From Comamonadaceae bacterium (GTDB taxonomy: Bacteria; Pseudomonadota; Gammaproteobacteria; Burkholderiales; Burkholderiaceae_C), in the NCBI GenBank assembly GCA_947478725.1, contig CANJWZ010000003.1, positions 1 to 64,000 of the forward strand: DNA of 64,000 nt, written 5' to 3'. Position numbers and translations under genes: made by a program. Shown here one piece after another: positions 27,977-36,896 of this stretch. Position 1 is the first letter of the stretch. Every line of letters begins with the position of its first letter. The notes beneath the pieces were generated by a model. The model was not told the DNA's origin. It ran no database searches and was given only the letters and a program-made list of their open reading frames with translations.

Positions 27977-29449
27977 TTAGCCCAACTTCAAATTCACATT
28001 CTTGGTGTACGTGAACTCGATCAGTTCTGCAAAACATTCCTCGCGGCCAATACCGGACTGCTTGACACCGCCGAACGGCGCACCCATGAAATGCTGGCTG
28101 GCGTTGTTGATCCAAACATAGCCGGTATGAATGCGCTTGGCAGCCCGGTGCGCGGTGCTGATGTTCTGGGTCCAGACCGAGCCCGTCAAGCCAAAATCGA
28201 CACCATTGACGTCGCGCCACAAGGCGTCCTCGTCGCGCCATTTGAAGACCGACATGATCGGGCCAAAAACTTCTTCCTGGGCAAGCCGCATATGCGGCTG
28301 CATATCGGCAAAGACGGTGGCCTCATAGAAAAACCCGTCTTTCAGCGCCGGGTTGTCAGGCTGCTTGCCGCCGCACACCAGCCTGCCGCCGTCTTCCAGA
28401 CCCACGGCCACATAGTGTTTGACCTTGTCAAGTTGTACCTGGCTCACCAGCGATCCCATGGTGGTTTTGGGGTCGGTGGGGATGCCCGGCTTGTGCCGTT
28501 CAGGCAACAGTTTGACGACCTTTTCCAGCACCTGGTCATGAATCGATTCGTGCAGGAAAACCCGGCTGGTAGAGCCGCAGCTCTGGCCCGACCAGGTGAA
28601 GTTCATGCCTGCAATGATGCCGTTGACCAGCTTGTCAATGTCGGCATCGGGGTAAGCCACCAGCGCGTTTTTACCGCCCAACTCAAGCAGCACGGGTTTG
28701 AGGTTGTCAGAGGCTGTTTTCATGACCGCCTTGCCGGTGGGTACGCCGCCTATCAGCGTGATTTTGGCCACCAGCGGATGGCGGCCCATGGCGTCGCCAC
28801 ACTCGCGGCCTCCCGATAAAAAATTGGCCACGCCCGGCGGAAAAATATCACCCACCAGTTCGGCCAGCCGCAAAATCGACAGGGGTGCCTGGTCAGGCGA
28901 CTTGACGACCACCGTGTTGCCTGCGGCCAGCGGTGCGGCCAGCCGGGCAGCGGCAAACATGAAGGGGTGGTTGTACGCAACGATGCGGGCAATCACGCCC
29001 AAAGGCTCCTGCAGGGTGTAATTGAAGTTGCCGTCCCCCATGGGAATGGTCTCGCCCTTGATCTCGGTGGCCAGGCCGGCAAAATAATCCAGACAGTCAG
29101 CGGCAAAGCCCGCGTCCATGGCCAGGGCAGATACCGGATTGCCGTTGTTCAATGAATCAAGCTGGGCCAGCGGCACCGCATGCGCACGCAAGACCTCAGC
29201 GGCTTTTCGCAGGTAGCGACCCCGCTCAACCGGCGGTGTAGCCGCCCAAGCAGGAAAGGCAGCATGGGCAGCCTGCACAGCAGCATCGACATCGGCTGCA
29301 TCGGCAACCGGCGCGGTTGTGATGGCTTCGTTATAGGTCGGGTTGATGGTGTCTGCATAGACGCCTGCCTTGGGTGCGTGCCAGGCACCGCCGTAGTACA
29401 GGCCGCGCTGGGTGGGCAAAACGCCATCGGGAATCTCGTGTGCTCGCAT
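27977..29449 (-). CDS. NAD(P)-dependent aldehyde dehydrogenase
   Basis: A 490-residue ALDH superfamily enzyme oxidising an aldehyde to its acid. The catalytic Cys is in WSGQSCGSTSR, the general-base Glu in LELGGKN, and the cofactor-binding segment is IVAYNHPFMF. Start has AAGGA upstream. It follows the ThDP decarboxylase gene by 30 bases, so the two probably form a decarboxylase-dehydrogenase pair such as benzoylformate to benzaldehyde to benzoate. The precise aldehyde is inferred. Confidence 0.9.
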   Translation of the reverse strand: MRAHEIPDGVLPTQRGLYYGGAWHAPKAGVYADTINPTYNEAITTAPVADAADVDAAVQAAHAAFPAWAATPPVERGRYLRKAAEVLRAHAVPLAQLDSLNNGNPVSALAMDAGFAADCLDYFAGLATEIKGETIPMGDGNFNYTLQEPLGVIARIVAYNHPFMFAAARLAAPLAAGNTVVVKSPDQAPLSILRLAELVGDIFPPGVANFLSGGRECGDAMGRHPLVAKITLIGGVPTGKAVMKTASDNLKPVLLELGGKNALVAYPDADIDKLVNGIIAGMNFTWSGQSCGSTSRVFLHESIHDQVLEKVVKLLPERHKPGIPTDPKTTMGSLVSQVQLDKVKHYVAVGLEDGGRLVCGGKQPDNPALKDGFFYEATVFADMQPHMRLAQEEVFGPIMSVFKWRDEDALWRDVNGVDFGLTGSVWTQNISTAHRAAKRIHTGYVWINNASQHFMGAPFGGVKQSGIGREECFAELIEFTYTKNVNLKLG

Positions 29450-29479
29450 CGCTTGCGGTCCTTAAAAAATATCAGTCAA

Positions 29480-31264
29480 TCAGTCCGCTGACCGCGTCAG
29501 GCCGGCTGTCATGGCGGGGCTGTAACCGGTTTGCACCACCACGTCCACCACCACCGTTGCACCGTTTTTAACCGCTACCAGTGCATCGGCCAGAACGCGC
29601 GCAAGTTCGACCGCATCTTCTATCGGGCCAATACCGGTCAGGCCCTGGCCGCGTGCCATCATGCCCAGGTCGGGTGGTGGGTTGCTGATGCGCTGGCCGA
29701 TCCAGCGGTTTTCAATCGGGCGCTGGCGCTGGCGTGCCACACGCTCCTGATGAATTTCATCGTTGAAAAACGAGCGGTTGTTGCACACCACCACCAGCAT
29801 CGGTATGCGCGCATTGGCGGCCGTCCACAGGGCGTTGACACCCATCATGTAGTCGCCGTCACCAATCACGGCAACCGGCAACCTGTCGGTTCCCTTGAGG
29901 GCCAATGCCGAGCCAATCGACATGCCGGGGCCAGAGCCGATACCGCCACCACCGTCGTAACCCAAAAAGTCCAGCGGGTGCCGGAAGTCCCACATCTCGC
30001 CACTCCAACTGAGCGGCAGGCGCATCAGGCATATTTTTTGGTCGCCCACAGCGCTGCGCAGTGTCGCGGCCAGTGTGGTCACGGTCATGGCACCGGGTGC
30101 GGCTGCCGCCGCGAGGGGCAAGGCGCGCTTGGCAGGGGCTGGCGTGCTGCGCGGCACGACATGCCGGTTGAGCAGCGTCACTGCTGGCTCGGGCTCACTG
30201 AGCAAGAACAAATCCACGGGCGGCAAGCCCTGATGGTCCATGCTCCAGCCGTTGTGGTTGTAGTGGTCAACCGAGACCTGAATGATTTTGCTGCCCACTG
30301 GCGTGTCGCCCCAGGCCTGTTTGAGGGTGCCGGACAAGTCCAGCCAGTCCAGACTGAGCACCACGTCAGCCTCACGCAGCACCGTTTGCGCTGCGGGCGA
30401 CAAAAATGCACCGCTGGGCGCAGCGTGCAGCCGGTGGTCTGTGGGAAACGCGGCGCCAATTCTCAAGTCGGTCAGAACTTCGGCGTTCAGTGTTTCGGCC
30501 AGTTGAATGCGCTCGGCCCAGCCTTGTTCGCTGCGGGAAACACGGCCCATCAAAATCACGGGCCGGCGGGCTTTTGACAACATGTCGGCTGCCGTCATGA
30601 CGGTTTCGTCCGATGGCCTGGCTTGCGGCGGTGCAAGGTAACGCGCCGGATCTGGCACGACAGGTCTTTCGGCCAGCTTGGACTCCTGCAACGCTGCATC
30701 AAAGCACACATACACCGGCCCTTGCGGCGCGGTGGTGGCGATTTGCCGGGCACGCAGCAATGCTTCCTGGGCAGAGGCCACAGAAGCCGGTTGCGCGTCC
30801 CATTTGATGAAGTTGCGTACCAGCGCGGCCTGGTCTTGTGCCGTGTGTATCCAGTCAATCCAGGGGCGGCGCTTGGCTGCGTCCACAGGGCCGGTAGCGC
30901 CCAGCACAATCACCGGCACGCGGTCTACCCAGGCATCAAAAATGGCCATTGAACCGTGCATCAAACCCACATTGCTGTGCAGGATGGCGATCAGCGGCTT
31001 ACCTGTGACTTTTGCGTAGCCATGGGCAATGGCGACCGCATGCTCTTCGTGCAGCACCACCACCATTTGCGGTTTTTCATTGCCCAGGTGGTTGACGATG
31101 CTGTCATGCAGGCCCCGAAAGCTGGCACCGGGATTGAGCAGCACGTAGGGAATGTCCATGACGCGCAGCATGTCGGCAATGGCATCGCTGCCCCACACGG
31201 TATCGTCTGGCGCCGAAGGTAAGGGGATGTCGCGGCGCAAGGCTGCGCCAGTGGCAATGGTCAT
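29480..31264 (-). CDS. Thiamine-diphosphate-dependent decarboxylase (acetolactate synthase/benzoylformate decarboxylase-like)
   Basis: A 594-residue ThDP enzyme. The catalytic Glu is in VVLHEEHAVAIAHGYAKV (residues ~69-86), and the ThDP/Mg motif begins GDGDYMMGVNALWTAA and ends VVVCNN. The central domain is not of the FAD-using acetolactate synthase length pattern. No second subunit gene is nearby. Family members decarboxylate 2-oxoacids. Neighbouring genes (aldehyde dehydrogenase and Bug receptors) support a degradative role with an aromatic 2-oxoacid, but the substrate is not settled. Confidence 0.82.
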   Translation of the reverse strand: MTIATGAALRRDIPLPSAPDDTVWGSDAIADMLRVMDIPYVLLNPGASFRGLHDSIVNHLGNEKPQMVVVLHEEHAVAIAHGYAKVTGKPLIAILHSNVGLMHGSMAIFDAWVDRVPVIVLGATGPVDAAKRRPWIDWIHTAQDQAALVRNFIKWDAQPASVASAQEALLRARQIATTAPQGPVYVCFDAALQESKLAERPVVPDPARYLAPPQARPSDETVMTAADMLSKARRPVILMGRVSRSEQGWAERIQLAETLNAEVLTDLRIGAAFPTDHRLHAAPSGAFLSPAAQTVLREADVVLSLDWLDLSGTLKQAWGDTPVGSKIIQVSVDHYNHNGWSMDHQGLPPVDLFLLSEPEPAVTLLNRHVVPRSTPAPAKRALPLAAAAAPGAMTVTTLAATLRSAVGDQKICLMRLPLSWSGEMWDFRHPLDFLGYDGGGGIGSGPGMSIGSALALKGTDRLPVAVIGDGDYMMGVNALWTAANARIPMLVVVCNNRSFFNDEIHQERVARQRQRPIENRWIGQRISNPPPDLGMMARGQGLTGIGPIEDAVELARVLADALVAVKNGATVVVDVVVQTGYSPAMTAGLTRSAD

Positions 31265-31286
31265 GAAATCTCCAGTGAATCCAACA

Positions 31287-32288
31287 TTATTCAGGCACGA
31301 TGTTGGCTGATTTGATCACCGCCGCCCAGCGCTTCTGGTCAGCCGCAATCAGACGGGTAAATTCAGCAGCCGAGCTGCTTTCAACGTAGATGCCCTGCTC
31401 TGCCAGCTTGTCGCGCACATCTGGCAAAGCCAGCGAGCGACGCAGCTCCGCGTTCAGTTTGTTGATGATAGCGGGCGGTGTTTTGGCCGATGCAACCATG
31501 CCAATCCAGATGTCGCTTTCGTAGTTGGGCACGGTTTCAGCGACGGTCGGCACGCTGGGCAACAGCTCCAGGCGTTTGGTGCCGGTCGTGGCCAATGCGC
31601 GCAGCTTGCCACTGCGGATGTGCGGCAATGCTGAATTGAGCGGGCAAAACATCACGTCGACCGTGCCGCCCAGCACGTCCACCAGCGCCGGCACCGAGCC
31701 CTTGTAGGGGATGTGCGCCATGCGTGTGGATGTCATGGACTTGAACACTTCAGCCGCCATGTGCTGTGGGCTGCCTGAACCCGCCGACGCATAAGACAGC
31801 TTGTCGGGGTTGGCTTTGGCAAACGCTATCAGCTCAGTCACCGAGCTGGCATTGACCTTGCCGGGTGACACCACCAGCACCATGGGCACCCGCCCCAGCA
31901 TCGAGATACCCTGAAGGTCCTTGAGCACATCAAAAGGCAGCTTGGGGTAGAGCACCGGGTTGACGGCCACCGTCTGGTTAGGCGCAATCGCAATCGTGTA
32001 GCCGTCGCCTTCAGACTTGGCCATGAAGTCGGTGGAGATGTTGCCAGCAGCACCAGGCTTGTTGTCAACAATCACGGGCTGACCAAAAGCCTCGGACATT
32101 TTTTGCCCCAGCACCCTGGCCATCACATCGTTGGAGCCGCCGGGCGGCAGCGGCACGACGATGCGAATCGGTTTGCTGGGGTAGTCCTGGGCATGCGACA
32201 GCGTCACGGCCACCGGGCTGACCAATCCAGTCAGCGCCAGCGCCGCCAGCCCAGCAAAGCGCTGGATTGCAAAACGGTCAAATATCAT
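31287..32288 (-). CDS. Bug/TctC-type periplasmic receptor
   Basis: A 333-residue tripartite tricarboxylate-type binding protein. An N-terminal signal peptide ends near SHAQ, followed by the family-typical YPSKPIRIVVPLPPGGSNDVMAR start and the VDNKPGAAGNI segment. The start has AAAGGAGA upstream. It binds a carboxylate in the periplasm. No TctA/TctB membrane genes are nearby, as is common for Bug proteins in betaproteobacteria. It is 22 bases upstream of the ThDP gene. Confidence 0.9.
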   Translation of the reverse strand: MIFDRFAIQRFAGLAALALTGLVSPVAVTLSHAQDYPSKPIRIVVPLPPGGSNDVMARVLGQKMSEAFGQPVIVDNKPGAAGNISTDFMAKSEGDGYTIAIAPNQTVAVNPVLYPKLPFDVLKDLQGISMLGRVPMVLVVSPGKVNASSVTELIAFAKANPDKLSYASAGSGSPQHMAAEVFKSMTSTRMAHIPYKGSVPALVDVLGGTVDVMFCPLNSALPHIRSGKLRALATTGTKRLELLPSVPTVAETVPNYESDIWIGMVASAKTPPAIINKLNAELRRSLALPDVRDKLAEQGIYVESSSAAEFTRLIAADQKRWAAVIKSANIVPE

Positions 32289-32383
32289 TTTTGTCTCCTT
32301 TAGTTATCAACCCATCAATGCCTATTCATCAGGTGTAGCCGGCGGCGCAATCGTGCAACTTGAATGAAACTGGTCCTGCCTTG

Positions 32384-33346
32384 TCACTGGCGCAGCACCA
32401 CCATCGCCATGCCCAGCAGTGTCAGTGCACTACCAGTCATGACAGGCCAGGTCAGGCGATCCTGATTTTTAAACAGCCAGACGCTCAGCGGAAACACCAA
32501 AAGTGGCGTGCACAGGCTGACCAATGCGGCTATCGACAAGGGGATGTAGCGCATAGACGCGATGGTGGCGATCTGGCCCGTGATATTGGTTGCCCCCACC
32601 AGTGCGTACAGCCACAAACCACGACGCTCTGCCGACCTCAAGCGCGACATCAGGCTGGCTTTGTCTTTGCTCAAAAAATAATGCAGTGCCAGCCCTGTCA
32701 GCGCGCCTATCAGTGCCCCAGCGATGGGCTCAGACCAGGTGCGCACAGCCGCGCCGCGCATCAAATTGCCCACCGCGTAAGCGCCCGAACTGAACAGCCC
32801 CAGTAGAAAAACAGAGTTCAGAATTTTGGCCAGCAAATTGGCATGCCGGGGCTGCGCACCAGCCTTGCCGAGTGACAAGAAACCAGGCTTGTAGGCGATC
32901 AAAGCCAGGCCCATGATGGCCATCAGCATGCCAAAGGCAACCTCAATGGCAAGACGCTCGCCCAGCAAAAGCCAGGCGATCAACGCTACAAACAGGGGGC
33001 TGCTGACCTGAAAAATGCTGGCCTTGGCCGGCCCAAAGCGGACCACGGATTCGTAAAAAAGCCAGCGCCCCAGATAAGTCGTGAAAACACCTGAGGCCGC
33101 AAACATCGAAAACGCCAGCGCGTCCCACTGAAAGCTTGACTCCCGCATCGCTGTATGAACGATAAGGGCGCAGCCGGCAAACACCACATTGACGACCAGC
33201 GTCACCAAAAAACCCAGATCCAGATTGGCGCGGATTGAGGCTGTCTTGGTGGCCAGAATGGCGACCGTGAAAGACAACAGGGCTGCGCCTGACAGCCCAT
33301 AGCCCCACATTGCCTGGCCAGTCAGCGGTGCGGCCATCTGGTTCAA
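32384..33346 (-). CDS. EamA/DMT-family transporter (first)
   Basis: A 320-residue protein with about ten hydrophobic segments in two repeats (EamA halves), an inner-membrane drug/metabolite carrier. Possible export or import of an aromatic acid. Its start overlaps the decarboxylase stop by 4 bases (ATGA), so it is within the operon. The substrate is unknown. Confidence 0.85.
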   Translation of the reverse strand: MNQMAAPLTGQAMWGYGLSGAALLSFTVAILATKTASIRANLDLGFLVTLVVNVVFAGCALIVHTAMRESSFQWDALAFSMFAASGVFTTYLGRWLFYESVVRFGPAKASIFQVSSPLFVALIAWLLLGERLAIEVAFGMLMAIMGLALIAYKPGFLSLGKAGAQPRHANLLAKILNSVFLLGLFSSGAYAVGNLMRGAAVRTWSEPIAGALIGALTGLALHYFLSKDKASLMSRLRSAERRGLWLYALVGATNITGQIATIASMRYIPLSIAALVSLCTPLLVFPLSVWLFKNQDRLTWPVMTGSALTLLGMAMVVLRQ

Positions 33347-34335
33347 ATCACGAACGCTTCCAGCGATTCGGGCGCGAACAGCTCTTCGGGCTGAAGCAAA
33401 CGTTTGGACAGGCCTTGCTCAAAGTGATAACGTAAAAACGTTTTGAGGGTGGTTTCGTTTTTTTCAAAACCATAAGGCCAGTAGTCGTCACCCATCTCGG
33501 CCTTCACCTGCTCGACGTGCGAGGTCAGCCAGGGCAGCATGGTTTTTAGCGCGGCAGTCTCATACAGGTCGTCGTAGGCGCGGCGCTGCGATTCTTCCAG
33601 GGCTTTCATCATCGAGCGCGCGACCCAGCGGTTGGCCTCGTACACCTCGCGGCGTATCGCGACGGTGTGCATGATGGGAAATATATTGGTTTCCTTGAAG
33701 TAATTGCGCTCGACCTGCTCGAAGTCTTCAAACAGGCGTTTGACTTGCCCGCCACCTTTTAAAAAGCTTGACGGCATGCGGGCGGTATACAGCGCATCAA
33801 TCTCGCCATCCAGCAGCATTTGCGCCAGGGTTTGCGTCGGGCCAATGCTGTGGACCTTGATGTTGGCAGGCAAGTCGAGTTTGATTTTTTCAGAGCGTCC
33901 CGGCGCCTCTTCACCCCCGGTGTAATAGGTCACGCTGTCAACTGGCACGTCGTAGTGGTCCTGCAAAATACCGCGAATCCAGACTGGGGCAGTCATTTGA
34001 TATTCAGGGTTGCCAACGCGCTTGCCAATCAGGTCCTTGGCCTGGCGAATACCGGATTTGGCATTGACGTAAATAGACGAATGGCGAAAAAACCGTGATG
34101 GAAACACAGGAATCGCCACAAACGGGCGCGGCTGCCTTGACATGGACACGCTGTACGACGATAGCGACATTTCAGCCACATCAAACTCTTTGTGGCGCAG
34201 CATGCGAAAAAACGTTTCTTCGACCGGCATGTTCAGGTAGTTCAGGTCAATGCCGTCGGGCTGCACGCTGCCGTCCATCAGGGCGCGGGTGCGGTCGTAG
34301 TTCCAGCAGCCGAAAGTAAGTTTGAGTTTTGACAT
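33343..34335 (-). CDS. 4,5-dihydroxyphthalate decarboxylase-like protein
   Basis: A 330-residue protein matching the Pht5/OphC family (KLTFGCWNYDRTRALMDGSV start; FPSRFFRHSSIYVN; GNPEYQMTAPVWIRGIL). In phthalate degradation this enzyme converts 4,5-dihydroxyphthalate to protocatechuate. The fold is related to periplasmic binding proteins, but there is no signal peptide, which supports an enzyme rather than a receptor. It sits between a DMT transporter and a Bug receptor in the same operon as the Rieske oxygenase. A substrate other than phthalate is possible. Confidence 0.8.
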   Translation of the reverse strand: MSKLKLTFGCWNYDRTRALMDGSVQPDGIDLNYLNMPVEETFFRMLRHKEFDVAEMSLSSYSVSMSRQPRPFVAIPVFPSRFFRHSSIYVNAKSGIRQAKDLIGKRVGNPEYQMTAPVWIRGILQDHYDVPVDSVTYYTGGEEAPGRSEKIKLDLPANIKVHSIGPTQTLAQMLLDGEIDALYTARMPSSFLKGGGQVKRLFEDFEQVERNYFKETNIFPIMHTVAIRREVYEANRWVARSMMKALEESQRRAYDDLYETAALKTMLPWLTSHVEQVKAEMGDDYWPYGFEKNETTLKTFLRYHFEQGLSKRLLQPEELFAPESLEAFVI

Positions 34336-34363
34336 GAATTTTTAGATTGGGTTATTGCCTAAT

Positions 34364-35368
34364 TTATTCAGATTTGATGTTGGCCAACTGAACGGCTTTG
34401 GTCAGCCGTTCGTTCTCGCCCAGAATGGCGCGGTTGTAGTCCGCCGGGCCGCTGCCAATCGCGTCAATGCCGGCGTTGCCCAGCAGCGTCACCACCTCTG
34501 GCGTTTTGGCAATCACCGCTATCTCTGCACTGATGCGTTCAATGGCGTTGGCCGGCGTGCCGGTGGCCGCCAGCACGCCAACGATGGGCGCGAAGTCAAA
34601 GCCCGGAATCAGCTCTGCTAGCGCAGGTAAATTGGGCTCTTGCGGGGTGCGCCTGGCTGCGTTGGTGGCCAGCAGCTTGACCTGCCCGCCCTTGACAAAG
34701 CCAGCCAGCGACGGCAAGGCTGAAAACAACACATCGACCTGACCACCAATCAGGGCGGGCACCGACTGGCCGGTCCCTTTGAACGGGACATGCACGATGT
34801 CCAGGCCGAGCGCTGCCTTCATGGCCTCCATGGTCAGGTGGTGGGTGCTGCCGATGCCGGACGAGCCGTAGTTCAGCGTGCCGGGCTTTGACTTGGCCAA
34901 TGCAATGAACTCCTGCAGCGTGTTGGCCGGCACCTTGGGGTTGATGGCCATGTACAGCGGTGCACGTGCAGCCAGCGCCACCGGCATGAGGTCGCGTTTG
35001 TAGTCATAACCCAGATTTTTATAAATCGCCGGGTTGATGGAAAACATGGAGCCATCGGTCACCAAAAACGTGTAGCCGTCTTTGGGTGACGATGCCAGCA
35101 CCTGCGCCGCCACCACGCCGTTGGCGCCCGGCTTGTTGTCCACCACCACCGACTGGCCCAGCCTTTCGGTCAAGCGCTGCGCAAAAATGCGCGCCACCGT
35201 GTCAGGAAAGCCGCCTGCCGAGTACGGCACCACAAATTTGATCGGCTTGTTGGGATAAACGCCCTGAGCGTTGGCAGCAAAAGGCAGCCAGCCCAGACTG
35301 ACAGCCACGCAGGCCCCCAGCAGTGCGCGACGGCCCGAGCCGGGGTTCAGAAGTTGTTTTGTCGTCAT
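34364..35368 (-). CDS. Bug/TctC-type periplasmic receptor (second)
   Basis: A 334-residue tripartite tricarboxylate-type binding protein with a twin-arginine-like N-terminus (GSGRRALLGACVAVS), AQGVYPNKPIKFVVPYSAGGFPD and VDNKPGANGVVAAQ. It is 28 bases upstream of the decarboxylase gene and 106 bases downstream of the Rieske oxygenase. It may deliver phthalate or a related diacid; there is no TctAB partner here. Distinct in sequence from the receptor at 31287. Confidence 0.9.
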   Translation of the reverse strand: MTTKQLLNPGSGRRALLGACVAVSLGWLPFAANAQGVYPNKPIKFVVPYSAGGFPDTVARIFAQRLTERLGQSVVVDNKPGANGVVAAQVLASSPKDGYTFLVTDGSMFSINPAIYKNLGYDYKRDLMPVALAARAPLYMAINPKVPANTLQEFIALAKSKPGTLNYGSSGIGSTHHLTMEAMKAALGLDIVHVPFKGTGQSVPALIGGQVDVLFSALPSLAGFVKGGQVKLLATNAARRTPQEPNLPALAELIPGFDFAPIVGVLAATGTPANAIERISAEIAVIAKTPEVVTLLGNAGIDAIGSGPADYNRAILGENERLTKAVQLANIKSE

Positions 35369-35474
35369 GGTTTGTCTCCGGGTGGGTCAGGTCAAAAAAG
35401 TGTGTTTTCGGGGTTCGAATTGGCTTCAGACCAATCAATACTTGAAATAGCAGCTATTCATATCATAGCAACCG

Positions 35475-36791
35475 TCAGGTCGAATAAGACGGCTCCAGCG
35501 CAGGCTGGGTGCTGTCCCAGACGCAGGAAGCCTCATAGGCGCGCCAGTCTGTCGTTTTGGGCACGATGGCCTGGTAGGCGCAAATTTGTTTCGGAATCCG
35601 CGAGTCACCCGTGCCGATGGCTGGTTCGCCTTTGGCGAAGGACTGCACCGCTTGCAGCATCTGCTTTCTGAATTCCACAATCGCCTGATCGCTTGCGCCT
35701 AACCGCTCGTGCGTGCGGTCGGCAATCGGCCCCATCGTCAGCCACATGGCGATGTCCTGATTGGGAAAGCCGGTGATGCCGGTGAAGTTGCCCGCCTTCA
35801 TGGCTTGCCGGTCTTGCCAGAACAGGTTGGCACGGTTGCGCAGGGGCCGGTAGGTGCTGTCAAGATCAGGGCCGAGTTGCTGACCTAAAAACTTGCGCCA
35901 GGTATCGGTATCCGGCGTTTGCAACGGATGGCCCCAGGCCATGAAGTAAAACGCGGTGTGGGTGTCGTCCATCGGCACATTGATATTGGCCACGTTGTAC
36001 AGGTTATTGGGCGGTATCAAGGCCGTGGCCGGGGCCACAAAAACAGTCGAGCGCACGTAGTCGTTTGCGGCTGCATTGGTGATGGGCCGGCGTATGGCGG
36101 CGTACCTGAAGCCGTAGCTGCCACGTTCAATTTGCATGCGCGGCGCTTTGTCGGTGGATGGGCGAAACCACATGCTGTCGGTGGCCTTGGCACTGTCAAC
36201 CCGGGCGGGCACCATGTCGGACGAATGCAGACTGGAGCTGTGCGCCGAGTCAATCGCCCCTTCGAGTATCTGCGCCCAGTTGCAGTCAATGATGACCTTG
36301 GCAATCGTGACCTTCGTATCGGCAGTCGGTGCCCAGGCGGGCGGCTCAAAGGCGGTCATGGTTTCAGGTGGGCCCATATAAGCCCAGACAAAACCGCCCC
36401 ACTCTTTGGTTGGATACGCCAGGTGTTTGGGCGGCGCGGCATTCGTGCTGGAAATCGGAATCACCGGCTCAGACACGCGCTCGACGATATTGCCTTCAAC
36501 ATCCATCTTCCAGCCGTGGTAGAGGCAGCGCAGGCCGCAGTTCTCGTTGCGGCCGAACACCAGCGACACGCGGCGATGCGGGCAGTACTCGTCCATCACG
36601 CCGACACGGCCCTCGGTGTCCCTGAACACCACGAGGTCTTCACCGAATACCTGTGCTTTGACAGGCGTGCCGTCAGACTCGCTGACTTCTTCGATCAGAC
36701 ACACAGGCGTCCAATGGCGACGCATCAGCTGACCCATGGGCGCTTTGCCTTCTACGCGGCACAGCAAATCGTTTTCTTCATGCGTCAACAT
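35475..36791 (-). CDS. Phthalate 4,5-dioxygenase-like Rieske oxygenase
   Basis: A 438-residue oxygenase alpha subunit close in length to phthalate 4,5-dioxygenase (439). The Rieske ligands are YCPHRRVSL and CLYHGWKM. The mononuclear iron site is in EGAIDSAHSSSLHSSDM, with its two His. It would cis-dihydroxylate phthalate; electrons would come from the divergent iron-sulfur protein at 36897. The start lies 106 bases from that divergent gene, with a strong palindrome in between. It is the first gene of the minus-strand unit that runs to the aldehyde dehydrogenase. Confidence 0.88.
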   Translation of the reverse strand: MLTHEENDLLCRVEGKAPMGQLMRRHWTPVCLIEEVSESDGTPVKAQVFGEDLVVFRDTEGRVGVMDEYCPHRRVSLVFGRNENCGLRCLYHGWKMDVEGNIVERVSEPVIPISSTNAAPPKHLAYPTKEWGGFVWAYMGPPETMTAFEPPAWAPTADTKVTIAKVIIDCNWAQILEGAIDSAHSSSLHSSDMVPARVDSAKATDSMWFRPSTDKAPRMQIERGSYGFRYAAIRRPITNAAANDYVRSTVFVAPATALIPPNNLYNVANINVPMDDTHTAFYFMAWGHPLQTPDTDTWRKFLGQQLGPDLDSTYRPLRNRANLFWQDRQAMKAGNFTGITGFPNQDIAMWLTMGPIADRTHERLGASDQAIVEFRKQMLQAVQSFAKGEPAIGTGDSRIPKQICAYQAIVPKTTDWRAYEASCVWDSTQPALEPSYST

Positions 36792-36831
36792 GCATCGGTT
36801 CTTTCAGCTTGCAAAATCAAATAAACGCGAC

Positions 36832-36853
36832 TATTCTTAGTCCGCTAAGAATA
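36832..36853. promoter_or_regulatory. Palindromic operator between divergent phthalate genes
   Basis: TATTCTTAG-TCCG-CTAAGAATA, perfect 9-base arms with a 4-base spacer; another half-like ATTCTTAC follows at once. It lies between the Rieske oxygenase and reductase genes, 43 bases before the latter. A MarR-family gene ends the reductase operon, and MarR proteins bind A/T-rich palindromes of this size, so it is the likely operator. Confidence 0.7.
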
Positions 36854-36896
36854 TTCTTACCGCCAACAGTTGTCAATACCGCGCAGGAACGCCCAG

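Noticed and set aside
33343..34335. A periplasmic nitrate/taurine-type binding protein
   Set aside because: No signal peptide, and the EYQMTAPVWIRGIL and FFRHSSIY segments match the dihydroxyphthalate decarboxylase family better.
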